From: Eleusine coracana subsp. coracana
Lineage: Eukaryota; Streptophyta; Magnoliopsida; Poales; Poaceae
Reading direction: 5' to 3'
NCBI GenBank assembly: GCA_032690845.1
Contig: CM064422.1
Location: 9,672,001-9,736,000 of the forward strand
DNA: 64,000 nucleotides
Of the stretch, positions 1 to 9,916 are shown piece after piece. How positions within the stretch are numbered: the stretch's first letter is position 1; every line of letters starts with the position of its first letter. A model generated the notes under the pieces. That model was not told the origin of the DNA. It ran no database searches and saw only the letters and a list, made by a program, of their open reading frames with translations. The position numbers and the translations under genes are program-made.

Positions 1-505
1 TTATTTCCATATGCATCAAAATGATTCAGCTGATCGAAGTTTTGTGTTGGAAAAAATATAGCTCTATTTTTTTTGTGATAAAGAATGCAACAATGTATAT
101 TTGTGTCAAGTTTCAAATTCTAACCTATTTTATATATTGATATAGAAAATTGAAAATAATTGTTAAATGGATATAGTGTGCCACAAACGAATTTTCCATA
201 ATCATAGTGTGTTACAACCAAATTTAATTTTGTTAGTGTGTTCAGGACGAAACCCAGTTTGTTAGTGTGTTCCAAACAATTTCCCCTTTCTTCAATGGTG
301 CAGCTGGTAGTGGAGTTGTGAAAACAAGGCTTAACTGCTGAGAGAATGACTATGAAGGTCAGTTTGTTCTCTCATGATCAAAGTTCGTAAAGATTTACCA
401 GGAGTATATGGACTATGTATCTATGTATGTATCTATGTAGGTATATAGGAAAACTGAACAAACATTCTTATTTGTTCCATTTTATAATGGAGCAAATAGC
501 ATTAA
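1..505. other. AT-rich intergenic DNA with degenerate short repeats
   Basis: No credible coding region. Between about 173 and 290 a motif close to AGTGTGTTCCAAACGAA recurs about four times at intervals of roughly 30 bases, each copy diverged. Short TATGTA repeats lie near 415-445. The origin is unknown; the repeats could be a decayed transposon end. Confidence 0.4.
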
Positions 506-841
506 GGATATGTTTGGCAGAGCTTATGTAACTGCTTATTGAACTGCTTATGCAACAAGAAGCCATAAGCGCTGCCAAACAGGTTGAACTCATAAGTGCT
601 TATTGACATAAGCAGCTATAAGTAGTTTTGATATTTGTACTAGTATAAGCAGTTTTGTATAAGCATCAAATACTAGCTTTTTGGTGCTTACTCTCTAGAT
701 AAGCCATTTGAATAAGCACTTTTACCAAACGGTTTGACTATTTATGTTATATAAGCTAAATAAGCTGAATAAGCACTTTTGATAAATAAGTTAGAGCATA
801 AGCAGTTTGTTACATAAGTATAAGCCCTGTCAAACACACCC
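506..841. mobile_element. Tourist-like MITE (PIF/Harbinger type), 336 bp
   Basis: The ends are imperfect inverted repeats: the left reads GGATATGTTTGGCAGAGCTT and the right, on the opposite strand, reads GGGTGTGTTTGACAGGGCTT. A 3-bp direct repeat TAA flanks both sides (503-505 and 842-844), the target duplication typical of PIF/Harbinger MITEs. The interior is AT-rich with repeated AAGCACTT/CATAAGCAG words and has no coding capacity. The superfamily call rests on TSD length and TIR alone. Confidence 0.7.
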
Positions 842-1018
842 TAAGAGTTTTTATCACTTCATTTTGTTGGAAAAGTTATATGTAAGACGAATAGAAATGT
901 GTGAAATATTTAGAACAAATAATAAGGAAACTAATTGATATGTTTTGTAAAGAATATGATTGCAGCCCCGGATCAAACAATACCATATAAAAAAGGATGG
1001 CCTGCAGGTTGAGAAATA

Positions 1019-2105
1019 ATGTTTTCACGTGTGATCATTTTCACCCTGAGACCCACTACCAATCCTAAAGGGCGCTGGATCCGTGGATCGATTTGTAGGA
1101 CCGCGCTACTAGAGCATGATCGACTACTACAGCAAGTTCGGATTTTCTGGTGGCGAGTTCTGCAAGGATTTATGCCGGCTAAAGTAGAGCTCAAACGTCG
1201 ACACATTGCGCAGGAGAGTCACTGTGAAACCTGTGGGCACCGAGAGGAAACGGTCTATCATGTGGTTCTGGAATGCCCCTTGGCCAAGCAATTCTGGAAG
1301 GCGGCAAAAGACATGTTTAATAAGAAGCTACCTAAACTCCACCCAATCTCATGGGCTAAGGATATTATCAATGGGGATCTCTGTTCAGTAGAGGATGCAG
1401 GCTTCTTTGTCTGTGGAGCCTGGTCTCTGTGGACAGGACGGAATGCAAGGAGAAAATGGAAGAAGCAGTGGTCGGCTATGAGCGCGGCAAGATACGTAGC
1501 AAAGATGTTGGAGGATCTGGTGTGGGCAAAACCGGTCTCGGAAGGCATAGCAGAGAGGAGATCGGCAAGCTGGACGCCTCCAGAAGAAGGCTGGGTTAAA
1601 ATAAACTGTGATGGCGCATTTGCAGTATCAGATCACTCTGGCAGTGGGGGTGTGGTTGTCAGAGATAGCTATGGGCAGGTCAAACGAGCAGGAGCATTCT
1701 GGTATGGCTGTATGGCTGATGCATTGGCTGCGGAGGCAATGGCGGCTAGGGATGGTCTGCTCATGGCACGGGAGGAAGGATGTACTAAGGTTATCCTTGA
1801 ACTGGATAATATAACCTTGGTGAAGTCTCTTTCGACTGAAGAAGAGGATCGATCGGCAATAGCTGGGTTATGGCATGAAATCAAGGAGCTTAGCAGGACT
1901 TTCTACAACTTCCGCGTAGTCTTTATTAGAAGGGAAGGAAATAAGGTGGCTCACACTTGTGCGAAATTAGCTTCTAGCTCTAATGTTACATGTAATTGGG
2001 TCACCCTTCTCCCGCCTTGCATTAGGGAGAAGGTGTTCGTTCCTTGATTGTAATCCTGGCACTGATTCAATATAGCCCCGGTGTTTGCCCTCAAAAAAAA
2101 AAAAA
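1019..2105 (+). mobile_element. 5'-truncated LINE: zf-RVT and RNase H 3' end with poly(A)
   Basis: An uninterrupted frame of 342 codons runs from 1019 to 2047. Residues about 40-95 match the plant LINE zf-RVT region: an FWWRVLQG block, then a Cys/His cluster (CETCGHREETVYH followed by LECP). Residues about 185-320 form an RNase H domain, with acidic residues in CDGAF, AAEAMAA and ELDN and a terminal NKVAHTCAK block. The reverse transcriptase and endonuclease are absent, so the copy is truncated at its 5' side, as usual for LINEs. A run of about 13 A follows a short 3' UTR at 2092-2104. The frame has no stop, which suggests a fairly recent insertion. No target-site duplication was recognised. 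A domesticated gene is possible but not supported. Confidence 0.8.
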
Positions 2106-2305
2106 TTAGGCTACTACAGCAAGCTGCTGCTGCCGCCGCCACTCCCTCACCCTCTCCGATGGATCTAGATCTCGCATCAAGCCACAGTAAAATCCAATTC
2201 CGCATTATGTCTATGCGTGTTCATGTTTCCGGACTACTTGCACGATGATCTATTTATGCTAACACATTTAACTGGACTTGAATAGTGAATTGCTGTATAT
2301 ACCAG
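2106..2305. other. Intergenic DNA between LINE tail and duplicated flank
   Basis: It begins with a GC-rich patch of CTGCTGCTGCCGCCGCC type just after the LINE poly(A), then becomes ordinary AT-rich sequence. No gene is visible. Confidence 0.4.
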
Positions 2306-2693
2306 ATCTTATTTTGTTCTTGCATGAAAAAATCTCAGACGCTCTTGGTAACATCACAGCAGACAGAAACTCTTGCTTTATTTATTGGCCATGAATTAGT
2401 TATTGGTGACATCTGTCCACACGCACACTTTGGCCATGATGCCCACCAGTGATTAGCTAGGATCGACAGTTGTTTAGAACAAAACAACACTCTGCTTAGA
2501 TATGATGTAAAAAACTATGCAAGCCTTTTGTGCGCACCCGATAAAGAAAGGCAAAACTCAAAGCTACCTCTCTACTCCTCCGCGCTCCACCAGCATATTC
2601 AGGTCGGTGCGCCCGTCTCCTCTTGGATGCATCAGACACACACATAGCCGTTACTAAAAATGGAATTATGACCTGTTGGAATCAATTGATACC
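2306..2693. repeat. Duplicate of the BAHD gene 3' flank (copy 1 of about 388 bp)
   Basis: This stretch closely matches 5940-6315, which is the 3' UTR and downstream flank of the minus-strand acyltransferase gene. Shared landmarks include TGCATGAAAAAATC, the block around CATCACAGCAGACAGAAA, GTGACATC and CACACGCACACTTTG, ending near GGAATCAATTGATAC. The match stops at about 2693 while the other copy runs on into the gene. The simplest reading is the remnant of a tandem duplication whose coding part was deleted or displaced. Small indels separate the copies, so it is not recent. Confidence 0.8.
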
Positions 2694-3430
2694 GCTCCGT
2701 TTGTGTCGAGTAAGAACTGTTTCGAGTGTGGCCTTATTGAGTAAGTTTAAACAGTACCAAGAAACCGATAACTTGACAATCACTGCCACAAAACGGGCCT
2801 TTAGCCGTATTTTAAAAAAGTGCGTAGCGGCGATTTTAAAGAGAACTACTGCTATAATAATCCTCCAGCTTTTAGCGGTAATTTAAGATTTGAACCGTCT
2901 CTAAAAATTGATTTTTATTAGGGGCGGATCATATTTTGAACCGCCGCTAAAAATAGTCTCCATTTTTAGGGGGCGAGTGACAATATGATCCGCCCCTAAA
3001 AATTAATTTTTAGGGACGAATTACTTCTTGGACCGCCGCTACAAAAGTTAAGATCCGTTCAGCCCAACTAGTCAAATAAAACCACATGTTCCCCAAACCC
3101 TATCTCCTAGCCGCCCACCTCTCCTCTCTCCTTGTGCCCCCACCTCTCCTCTCCACCAATGCCCCCACCCTCCCCTCTCTTCACGGCGGCGACAGATGAC
3201 TCCCCCAGCCGCGTGAGTCCCTGGTGGGGCGCCCTCCTATGCACGGAGGTGCACGAGGACTCCCCCGGCCACTACTAATATTTTTTTTATCTGCGGTTGG
3301 ATCTATGCTCGGGTCGTCCATCGCTAGAGTTTTTAATTTTTAGCTGTGATAACGTAGCAGCGGGCCGGCAAACCTGCCGCTATAATGGGTTTTGGCACGC
3401 CGCTACAGGTCGTTTCTATTGAAGTGAACC
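2694..3430. repeat. Repeat cluster with CCGCCGCTA motifs and an inverted repeat
   Basis: Variants of ACCGCCGCTAAAAAT and its complement recur (about 2810-2830, 2893-2955, 2979-3050, 3375-3415). A clear inverted repeat has arms at 2920-2935 and 2982-2997 (AGGGGCGGATCATATT and its complement, 46-bp loop). Arrays of short motifs in both orientations resemble subterminal regions of CACTA transposons, but no terminal CACTA motif or transposase was found. The family assignment is therefore open. Confidence 0.45.
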
Positions 3431-3756
3431 CAACATCCCTTGGTGATGAAGAAGGATATGGAGGAATTGGGGTATGCGTTGGAAGGAAGAGTGCATGGGC
3501 TACTCATGGATGGCTCCGACAGGAACATCGCATAGGGTGATGTGTACTTGAACGAGGTTGTAGGATCTAGGATACCCACTAGAGGAGAGGTGAAGAGGCA
3601 GTTTTGACAATTTGTAACCTGCACAAATAAATATGGAAATAATACAAGAGTAATACTAGCAGGAAATAAAGACAACACCTATGTTGAGAGCTAAATATTT
3701 GCAAGTCTAGGTGATAAGCATCATTGTGATCTCTAGTAATATAAAAATAAGTAATT

Positions 3757-3760
<4 letters not shown>
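3431..3760. other. Unassigned intergenic DNA
   Basis: No recognisable protein domain. Open frames here are short and resemble nothing I know. It ends at the GA microsatellite. Confidence 0.35.

Positions 3761-3802
<42 letters not shown>
3761..3802. repeat. (GA)n microsatellite, about 21 units
   Basis: An uninterrupted GA dinucleotide run of about 42 bases. It is probably length-polymorphic. It lies between unassigned DNA and an LTR-like fragment. Confidence 0.95.
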
Positions 3803-3804
<2 letters not shown>

Positions 3805-4640
3805 AATTTATCCTACGGTCTCGGTGACTTGCTGATCATCCCTAACCCACGTTGAGGTGGATTCAAGCCTTTGACTTACTTCTCTATCATGTATACACTT
3901 CTCCAACGAGAAAGGCTCATATAAGAGTAACTTGATCTTAAACCAAATCAATCTCTTGAACCTCTCCAAACCTCGGTTCACTAGAGTTACCTTTTAACGC
4001 TCCGGCGAGACGAGTACAAGACCTCTTACATAAACACCGGGCCTTCTTCACAATCTTCTTGAAGAGCTCATGGTTTCCACGTCACCAAGCCGACTAGGAG
4101 GCAACAACCTCTAAGAGTAACAAACCGACGTTGCTTGCTTGATGGACAACTAGTGCCATAATGCTTGAATCACTCAAGAACACGCATTAAATTCTCACAC
4201 ACTTGTAATGGATCAATGGAAGCTTGTGCGAGTGAGGAGAGAGCTCAAATATCTCAGGTATGCAATGCCAAGGGTCAAGAGAGGGTTCTTGCATTAGTGG
4301 GGGTGGTATTTATAGAGTTGGCAACTGAAACTAGCCATTACAAAAGCCTGTGCAGCTGGCGGTCAGATCATGGCTCCTTGACGATCAGACCGCCAGTAGC
4401 CCAATGGCTAGGTTGACCAATGATTCAAACCTCAGACCAGCCCATAGTCAGATCGGGAGCAGCTAGCGGTCAGACCGTGAGAGGCTGGCAGTCAGACTGA
4501 CCATGCCTAGAGGACCGACCGTTACAGGCACGAAAAATACACCCTCCTGAACCCGAGCGGTCAGACCGCCAGAGGTCACCGGTCAGACCACCTCTGGACC
4601 CCAGTCAGACCGCCAAAGCCAACTTCGATAGGAATTTTTA
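3803..4640. mobile_element. LTR-retrotransposon fragment with repeated GGTCAGACCG motifs
   Basis: Between about 4350 and 4620 the near-palindrome GGTCAGACCG and close variants occur about seven times (for example around 4360, 4383, 4468, 4490, 4558, 4578 and 4605). A TATTTATAGAG box lies near 4309. Arrays of such CG-containing palindromes plus a promoter box recall LTRs of the Sirevirus (Ty1/copia) lineage; a similar array with a different core occurs at 56860-57110. No LTR pair, primer-binding site or coding part is present here. The call is by analogy only. Confidence 0.4.
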
Positions 4641-5939
4641 AAGAAATATTTTGGGGGGCGGGGATTCCAACAAGTATTTTTCAAGGAATATGTTGTGGAA
4701 AAAACCATATGATAAGCAGGAATATTTGGTGTAAATTTGCATAGGATTTTCAAAGAATATTTGGAGAAGTACTTTGATAAGTAAATTGGATAAATGATTT
4801 CTCACAAAGTGGCAACTAAATATTCATCGAGCTACTAGAGCATTGACCCCTCTTAATAGTTCGGCAACTATACTAGCAAGCTGGTCATTTTCACCTCTAA
4901 TCACCTAATGACTGGTAAAATAGAAAACCTATTTTTATACATTTATCTTGTGCCATCTTGTTCATTTTCATTGAAATATATACATATGAATTGACCATCC
5001 TTGAAATATAATAAGCCACAATTCTTCATTAATTACCAAAACTTTTAAACTAGGGCCTAGATATTTCAGAGGTGGCCCCGGACCGGCTCTATGATGTCTC
5101 GTAAAAGGTGGTTGTACGTGATTTCACATGAGTGTGCGTATATCGTGTGCTTGGGTTTCTCCTACAGGATGTCCCTCAAGGTTATTAAGTATCATTTGTG
5201 ATCGTTGTCACATTGTAATTATTGTCACATTATAGTAAGAAAGTGAAATGATGATGATAATTATATTTGTTGTATTTTCATTAATTGTAATGCAACCATA
5301 TCTGCTATAGTATAGCTGCATAACATTTATTTTATGCTAGAATCCTATTAATTTGCTAAAATATGAAATTAAGGATCAATTACTAGTGTTTTTTTTTGTA
5401 ATTATTCCAACAACCTTTGGTCAACTTTCTACATGCTAGGTGTCGGCCTTAGCATATTATTTTGACAGTTAAGTCTTGCTGAGTATTAGTTGCTCAGGGT
5501 TTGTTATTTTAAGATTTTATATAGATATATCATATGTTATCCACACCGAGAGTGATAATCACATGGAGTGGGATGGTGAACCTTCGAAGAGATGGACAAT
5601 GAAATGGGTTTCCGTATCCCCTACTCTAGAGGAACACGATGAATGATTTATGGTTATGGACTGTCATAAATTATTGTAAGATATGTATCGTTAAGAATAT
5701 TCGCTTTCACTATAACTTTGATTTTGAACTTTGAACTCTTTTATATATCTTAAATATAAATCTAAATTATAATAATTTAATATCGATATTACACTCCATT
5801 TCTATGTTCATTTGTATATTAATGGACCCTTGCCTCATCAAGGCCCTCCAAAAAAAAAAGACTCTTGCCTCGTCAAGTGTCACTCAAGTATCGATTCTTA
5901 ACTAACCCCTCATTAGGTGGTGATGTCACATATGCATGC
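4641..5939. other. AT-rich intergenic DNA, nothing recognised
   Basis: No open frame with recognisable similarity, no terminal repeats and no RNA gene was seen. The sequence is AT-rich with simple T and A runs. Confidence 0.4.
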
Positions 5940-6369
5940 ATATATCTTGTTCCTGCATGAAAAAATCAGTCAGACGCTCCTGATCACGTCACAGCAGACA
6001 GAAAATCTTGCTTTATTTAATGGCCATGACTTGGTTATTGGTGACATCTCTCCACACGCACACTTTGACCATGATGCCCAGTGATTAGCTAGGAGACAGT
6101 TGTTTAGAACAAGACAACACTGTGCTTAGATATGATGTACAAACCTAGGCAAGCTTTTTTGTGCGCACCTGGTAAACAGAGGCAAAACTCAAAGCTACCT
6201 CTACTCCGCGCTCCACCAGCAAATTTAGGTCGGTGCGCCCCGTCTCCTCGTGGATGCATGAGACACACACAGCTGTTACTAAAAATGGAATTACGACCTG
6301 TCGGAATCAATCGATACTACTCGTGGACGATGCTCTTGTTTCTTTCTTCAAAGCGGATCAGTGATTGGA
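5940..6369 (-). other. BAHD gene 3' UTR and flank (copy 2 of the duplicated block)
   Basis: This lies downstream of the acyltransferase stop codon. On the minus strand an AATAAA hexamer occurs at 6012-6017, about 355 bases after the stop, a plausible poly(A) signal. The portion up to about 6315 is duplicated at 2306-2693. The 3' end of the transcript cannot be fixed from sequence alone. Confidence 0.55.
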
Positions 6370-7743
6370 TCAAACAATATTGTAGCATATCTTCTTGAAC
6401 TCCTCGAGGTGTCCCTCGAAGAGGGAGACGTACGCCTCGACGCCGCCGTCACCGAGGAAGGACGGCAGCAGGAACATGGTGCCTTCCATGGGCAGGTACG
6501 ACGGCATGAAGTAGAACGGGCACCCGGCGCCAAAGTCGAGGTCGTAGAAGTTGATCCCCAACCAGCTGTCCACCTCGAGGTCCGGGCAAAGCACCACCTG
6601 CGACTCGTCGGCGGTGGGCGCCAGCCCCTCGGCCTCCACGGCGCCCGACGACGCGAAGTCCACGAACGACCGGAAGTAGGCGTCGTCCACGCGCGCCACG
6701 GCCCGGTGGATCAGGCCGGCGGCGTGGCCCACGGGCCGGGACACGAGGTCGCCGGCGTCGGAGACAGGGAAGGCCCACAGCACCAGGTTGCCGAAGTAGT
6801 CGCGCGGCACCGGCGGGCGCATGCGGGTCCGCCCGTTCACGGATATGCGCAGCCTCGTGGGGTCGCCGGCGCCCAGCCCGCGGGCCGCCGTGATCGCGCG
6901 CCACAGGTGGCCCACCACGCTCTCGAACGTGCTGTACCCTCCTCCGCGCCGCTGGTGGGCCGGCGGTGGTAGTAGCGGGCCGAAGGACGACAATGAGGCC
7001 CGCGCCTTGAGCCGCGCCACGAAGTCCTTTGTGAAATGCACCTTGTGGACCTTGATCTTATCGTGCGCCACGCCACTGACGAGCAACTCGTCATCGTCAT
7101 CATCACCGCGCGGCTTCGTGGCGGGCAGGTGGCGGTACTCGGCGCCGCGGTGCGGGAACTCGACGAGCGGCGGGTCGCGGGGCCGGAACCGGGCTGCGCG
7201 GTCGCAGACGGGGAGCGGGCCCACGGGCATCCCGCGCGACGCGAGGCCCCACGCCACGAGGAAGCTGCTGGTGGCCTGCCCGTCGGCGACGCGGTGGTGG
7301 GCCGTAAACCCGACCACCAACGACCCGCACGCGAATCGCGTCAGCTGGACCTGGACCAGCGGCTTCTCCGCGGGCCCGTCGATGCTCGGGTGCAGACGCA
7401 GCAGCTCCGGCGAGGGCTTGATGAGCGGCATGGACCGGGCCAGCGCCACGCGGGCCTCCACGAACCGCGCGCCGCGGTCGGTCAGCAGCAGGGCCGGCTT
7501 GCCGTCGGGCCCGTCGCCGAGCTGCCCGGCCCACTCGCGGTACACGGCCAGCGCCTTCGCCAGGCCCAGCTCCAGCGTCGCGTTCGGTGGGTTCGGCGGC
7601 CGGAACGCGTAGATCACGGCGACGTGCACGTCGTAGGTCACCCTGTCGAACAGGTTGAGGGGAACGATCTCGCCGGTGTTCGGGGCTACTCCGCCGTCGT
7701 ACACGGGCTTCACGGTCTTGGAGCTCGTGATCTTGACCTTCAT
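6370..7743 (-). CDS. BAHD acyltransferase, agmatine/tryptamine N-acyltransferase-like
   Basis: A single-exon gene of 457 codons, a normal BAHD length (about 430-460). BAHD enzymes are cytosolic and move an acyl group from a CoA thioester to an amine or alcohol. The catalytic HXXXD motif is seen as HHRVADG at residues 149-155. The structural DFGWG motif near the C-terminus is present as DFGAG at 403-407, with Trp replaced by Ala. The N-terminus (MKVKITSSKTVKP, then VPLNLFDR) resembles the agmatine coumaroyltransferase and tryptamine benzoyl/hydroxycinnamoyl-transferase clade known from Arabidopsis and rice, so a phenolamide product is inferred; the exact donor and acceptor cannot be read. An in-frame extension to 7839 exists, but it begins with GTG and has no upstream ATG, so 7743 is the start. 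GC content is high, as in many grass single-exon genes. No lesion was seen. Confidence 0.88.
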   Translation of the reverse strand: MKVKITSSKTVKPVYDGGVAPNTGEIVPLNLFDRVTYDVHVAVIYAFRPPNPPNATLELGLAKALAVYREWAGQLGDGPDGKPALLLTDRGARFVEARVALARSMPLIKPSPELLRLHPSIDGPAEKPLVQVQLTRFACGSLVVGFTAHHRVADGQATSSFLVAWGLASRGMPVGPLPVCDRAARFRPRDPPLVEFPHRGAEYRHLPATKPRGDDDDDELLVSGVAHDKIKVHKVHFTKDFVARLKARASLSSFGPLLPPPAHQRRGGGYSTFESVVGHLWRAITAARGLGAGDPTRLRISVNGRTRMRPPVPRDYFGNLVLWAFPVSDAGDLVSRPVGHAAGLIHRAVARVDDAYFRSFVDFASSGAVEAEGLAPTADESQVVLCPDLEVDSWLGINFYDLDFGAGCPFYFMPSYLPMEGTMFLLPSFLGDGGVEAYVSLFEGHLEEFKKICYNIV

Positions 7744-7802
7744 GATGCCGCCTGCTGGTCGTTGCACCGACGTGCCTCTCTTACTCGCCGAGCTACGCTC
7801 AT
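7740..7802 (-). promoter_or_regulatory. Upstream ORF whose stop overlaps the BAHD start (ATGA)
   Basis: In the presumed 5' leader an ATG at 7800-7802 (minus strand) opens a 20-codon frame. Its TGA (7742-7740) shares two bases with the main ATG (7743-7741), giving ATGA. The uORF ATG has a weak context (T at -3), whereas the main ATG has A at -3. This layout would allow leaky scanning or termination-reinitiation, so translational control is plausible but untested. Confidence 0.6.
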
Positions 7803-8007
7803 GCACGTACGAAACTAGCCAGCTCGATCTGCTAGCCACGTACGTCTGCTCTGTGAGCTAGAAGACGAGTGAGGGGATCGGAGTGAGGCTACTAGAGACA
7901 GAGATTGACAGGCAGTTGTACGTGTGCTTCTTTTGGTTTGAGCTCTTTGGCATTTGGTTTTGTAACTCTCGTTTTTGTTGCTGGCCAAATGCTGGGATAA
8001 ACGGCGC

Positions 8008-8017
8008 GTATATATAG
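8008..8017 (-). promoter_or_regulatory. TATA box of the BAHD gene
   Basis: On the minus strand the sequence reads CTATATATAC, about 265 bases upstream of the start codon. Transcription would begin near 7975-7985, giving a leader of about 235 bases. No other strong TATA element lies between here and the ATG. Confidence 0.6.
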
Positions 8018-8109
8018 TTCGTACCCTCTTCCTCTTGTCTTCATGGATATGCTGTGAAAAGGGAGGTTTATTTTGTTTGAACAAAGTGAAACAGAACGTT
8101 TCACACGAT

Positions 8110-8810
8110 CACCATATATATATATATACTAGCAAAGTGTCTGAGCGTTGCTACGGTCTTTAAAAAATAAAAAAACTCTTTATAATTTAAATATAAATTA
8201 TTTACATAATATAATTATTAGATATATACAATATTATTGATATTTTTTACATGAAAGGTTGATGCTTCTTAGTATATTATTTTATATGTCAAAAGTAACA
8301 ATTTAATCATATTTTTTACCATATTCTAGAAGCTTTATCTGGAAGAAAAAATCAATTCACGAAATCCAAAAATAGCATTGCATTACAACGTGATTTTGAA
8401 ATGAAAAACTTGCTCTAATGAAAAAATTTAAAACACAAAAGTTGTAAATCTCGTTGAGACCTTTCCGAAACATATATGTATCATATTATTTAGACTATAG
8501 AGCTACGAGATATGGGCTCCACACAGAGACCTACGCAGAGGAGTCCGAATCAGAACAAATATTTTTGCATCACATATTTAAAAATCAAAACTGCGGGATC
8601 TGGACTTCTATTGAATACCAAAGTTGTAGAATTTTTCGAAAGCTATAGAGTCTGAGTTTGACTCATTTGAGTTCCGGGTGTGAGAGTTATGATTTTTGAA
8701 ATTCAGTACATGATATAGAAGTTATAAAACTGATTTGAATTCAATCTCTAACTTTGTGGACACGAAGTAGATGACCGTACCTCAATTAATAAATTGTAGA
8801 GATACCTGCA
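8110..8810. other. AT-rich DNA upstream of the BAHD gene
   Basis: A short TA run is followed by GAGCGTTGCTACGG at about 8142-8155, a word common at the edges of dispersed repeats in grass genomes, and then about 650 bases of AT-rich sequence. No coding region or complete element was recognised. Confidence 0.35.
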
Positions 8811-9916
8811 GCAGGGTGGTAGAACATCTCATAATCATTAGAGCCTCATTCGTTGGCTTTGATTAATCAGTGTCTTATCAAGACTGCTGACCTCCTACAT
8901 GATAGCATGGCATCCTCAGGCTCTCACATATAAATTCAAATAAAATGCTATCTAGGTTTCATCAATAATAAGTTAATTATGAACTAACTACTATTTTATT
9001 CAAATCACACAAAAATAAGGGATTTTTTATTGAGAGAAAAAAAAGGGATTATGACAGCCTAACGCTGACTGGTTCAAATTTAAATATTTTCATCTTAAAT
9101 AAGCTCAAATTTGTGTATTTTTACAAATAATGCACGTATAAAAAATAAACATAGGAAATGTCAAAATTATCTGGCGTGGCCCGGTTGGATTATCCGCACA
9201 GTTGGCGACTAACTAATAGAACAGAATTAATAAGAACTGTCTCCAAATTCGAGGCAAAGATAAGAGTGTAGTTCATGGCGCATATTTTATTAATAATTTA
9301 ATTATTCATTGTTGACAGGCAACAGAGATGACCAATACTCCAATAGCTCGGTGGTGTGTGTTTGTAACTAAGTAGTCCAACCATTGTTTAATGCTTGGTG
9401 ATCTAGACTCTTTTCGGTGCAAATCAAGGAAAAGAGGAAAATTAAACAAAGCTACGATTCATATTGTTAGGTTAACAGTGATGCTGTATGGTCTCGCTGC
9501 AGCCTGCAGCTTGCTTGATCATGTGCAAGATGTACGACCAGAGTGGTACACTCAGGTATGACTGGTGAATCACATCCATTAGTAAGTATTACTCATAGTC
9601 CAATAGCCGTAGATTAGATGTAGCCGGACACAACTTAGACATTCCAGTCGGCTCTGAAGTATTTCCCAAAGATTTTCCGCCGCTTCTCTCGCTCCATGAA
9701 TCCACTTTTTTTTCAAGGCTCCCTGAACTTAATTACTAGCCACCAGCCATAAAAGCGAAGGGGCTGGGCCATGGTCAACTTACCACAAAGAACTGTATGT
9801 TTGCCACTAGGTGGCATCTCTCACCTCTGGTGTGTGTCTATTTGTGTTTGGATGTAGTGCAGGGTGCAGTATATACTTGTGCATTCTTCCCTTTTCCCTT
9901 AGTTGTCAGTGTCTAC

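Noticed and set aside
4350..4620. CRISPR-like spaced repeats
   Set aside because: The repeats are about 10 bases, diverged and irregularly spaced, in a plant genome; they fit LTR regulatory repeats better.
6361..7818. Long plus-strand frames (203, 263 and 260 codons) across the BAHD gene
   Set aside because: They are antisense shadows of a GC-rich gene; their translations are low-complexity and have no domain.
7744..7839. A 32-codon N-terminal extension of the BAHD protein
   Set aside because: The extension begins with GTG and has no in-frame ATG; homologues start at MKV/MKI.
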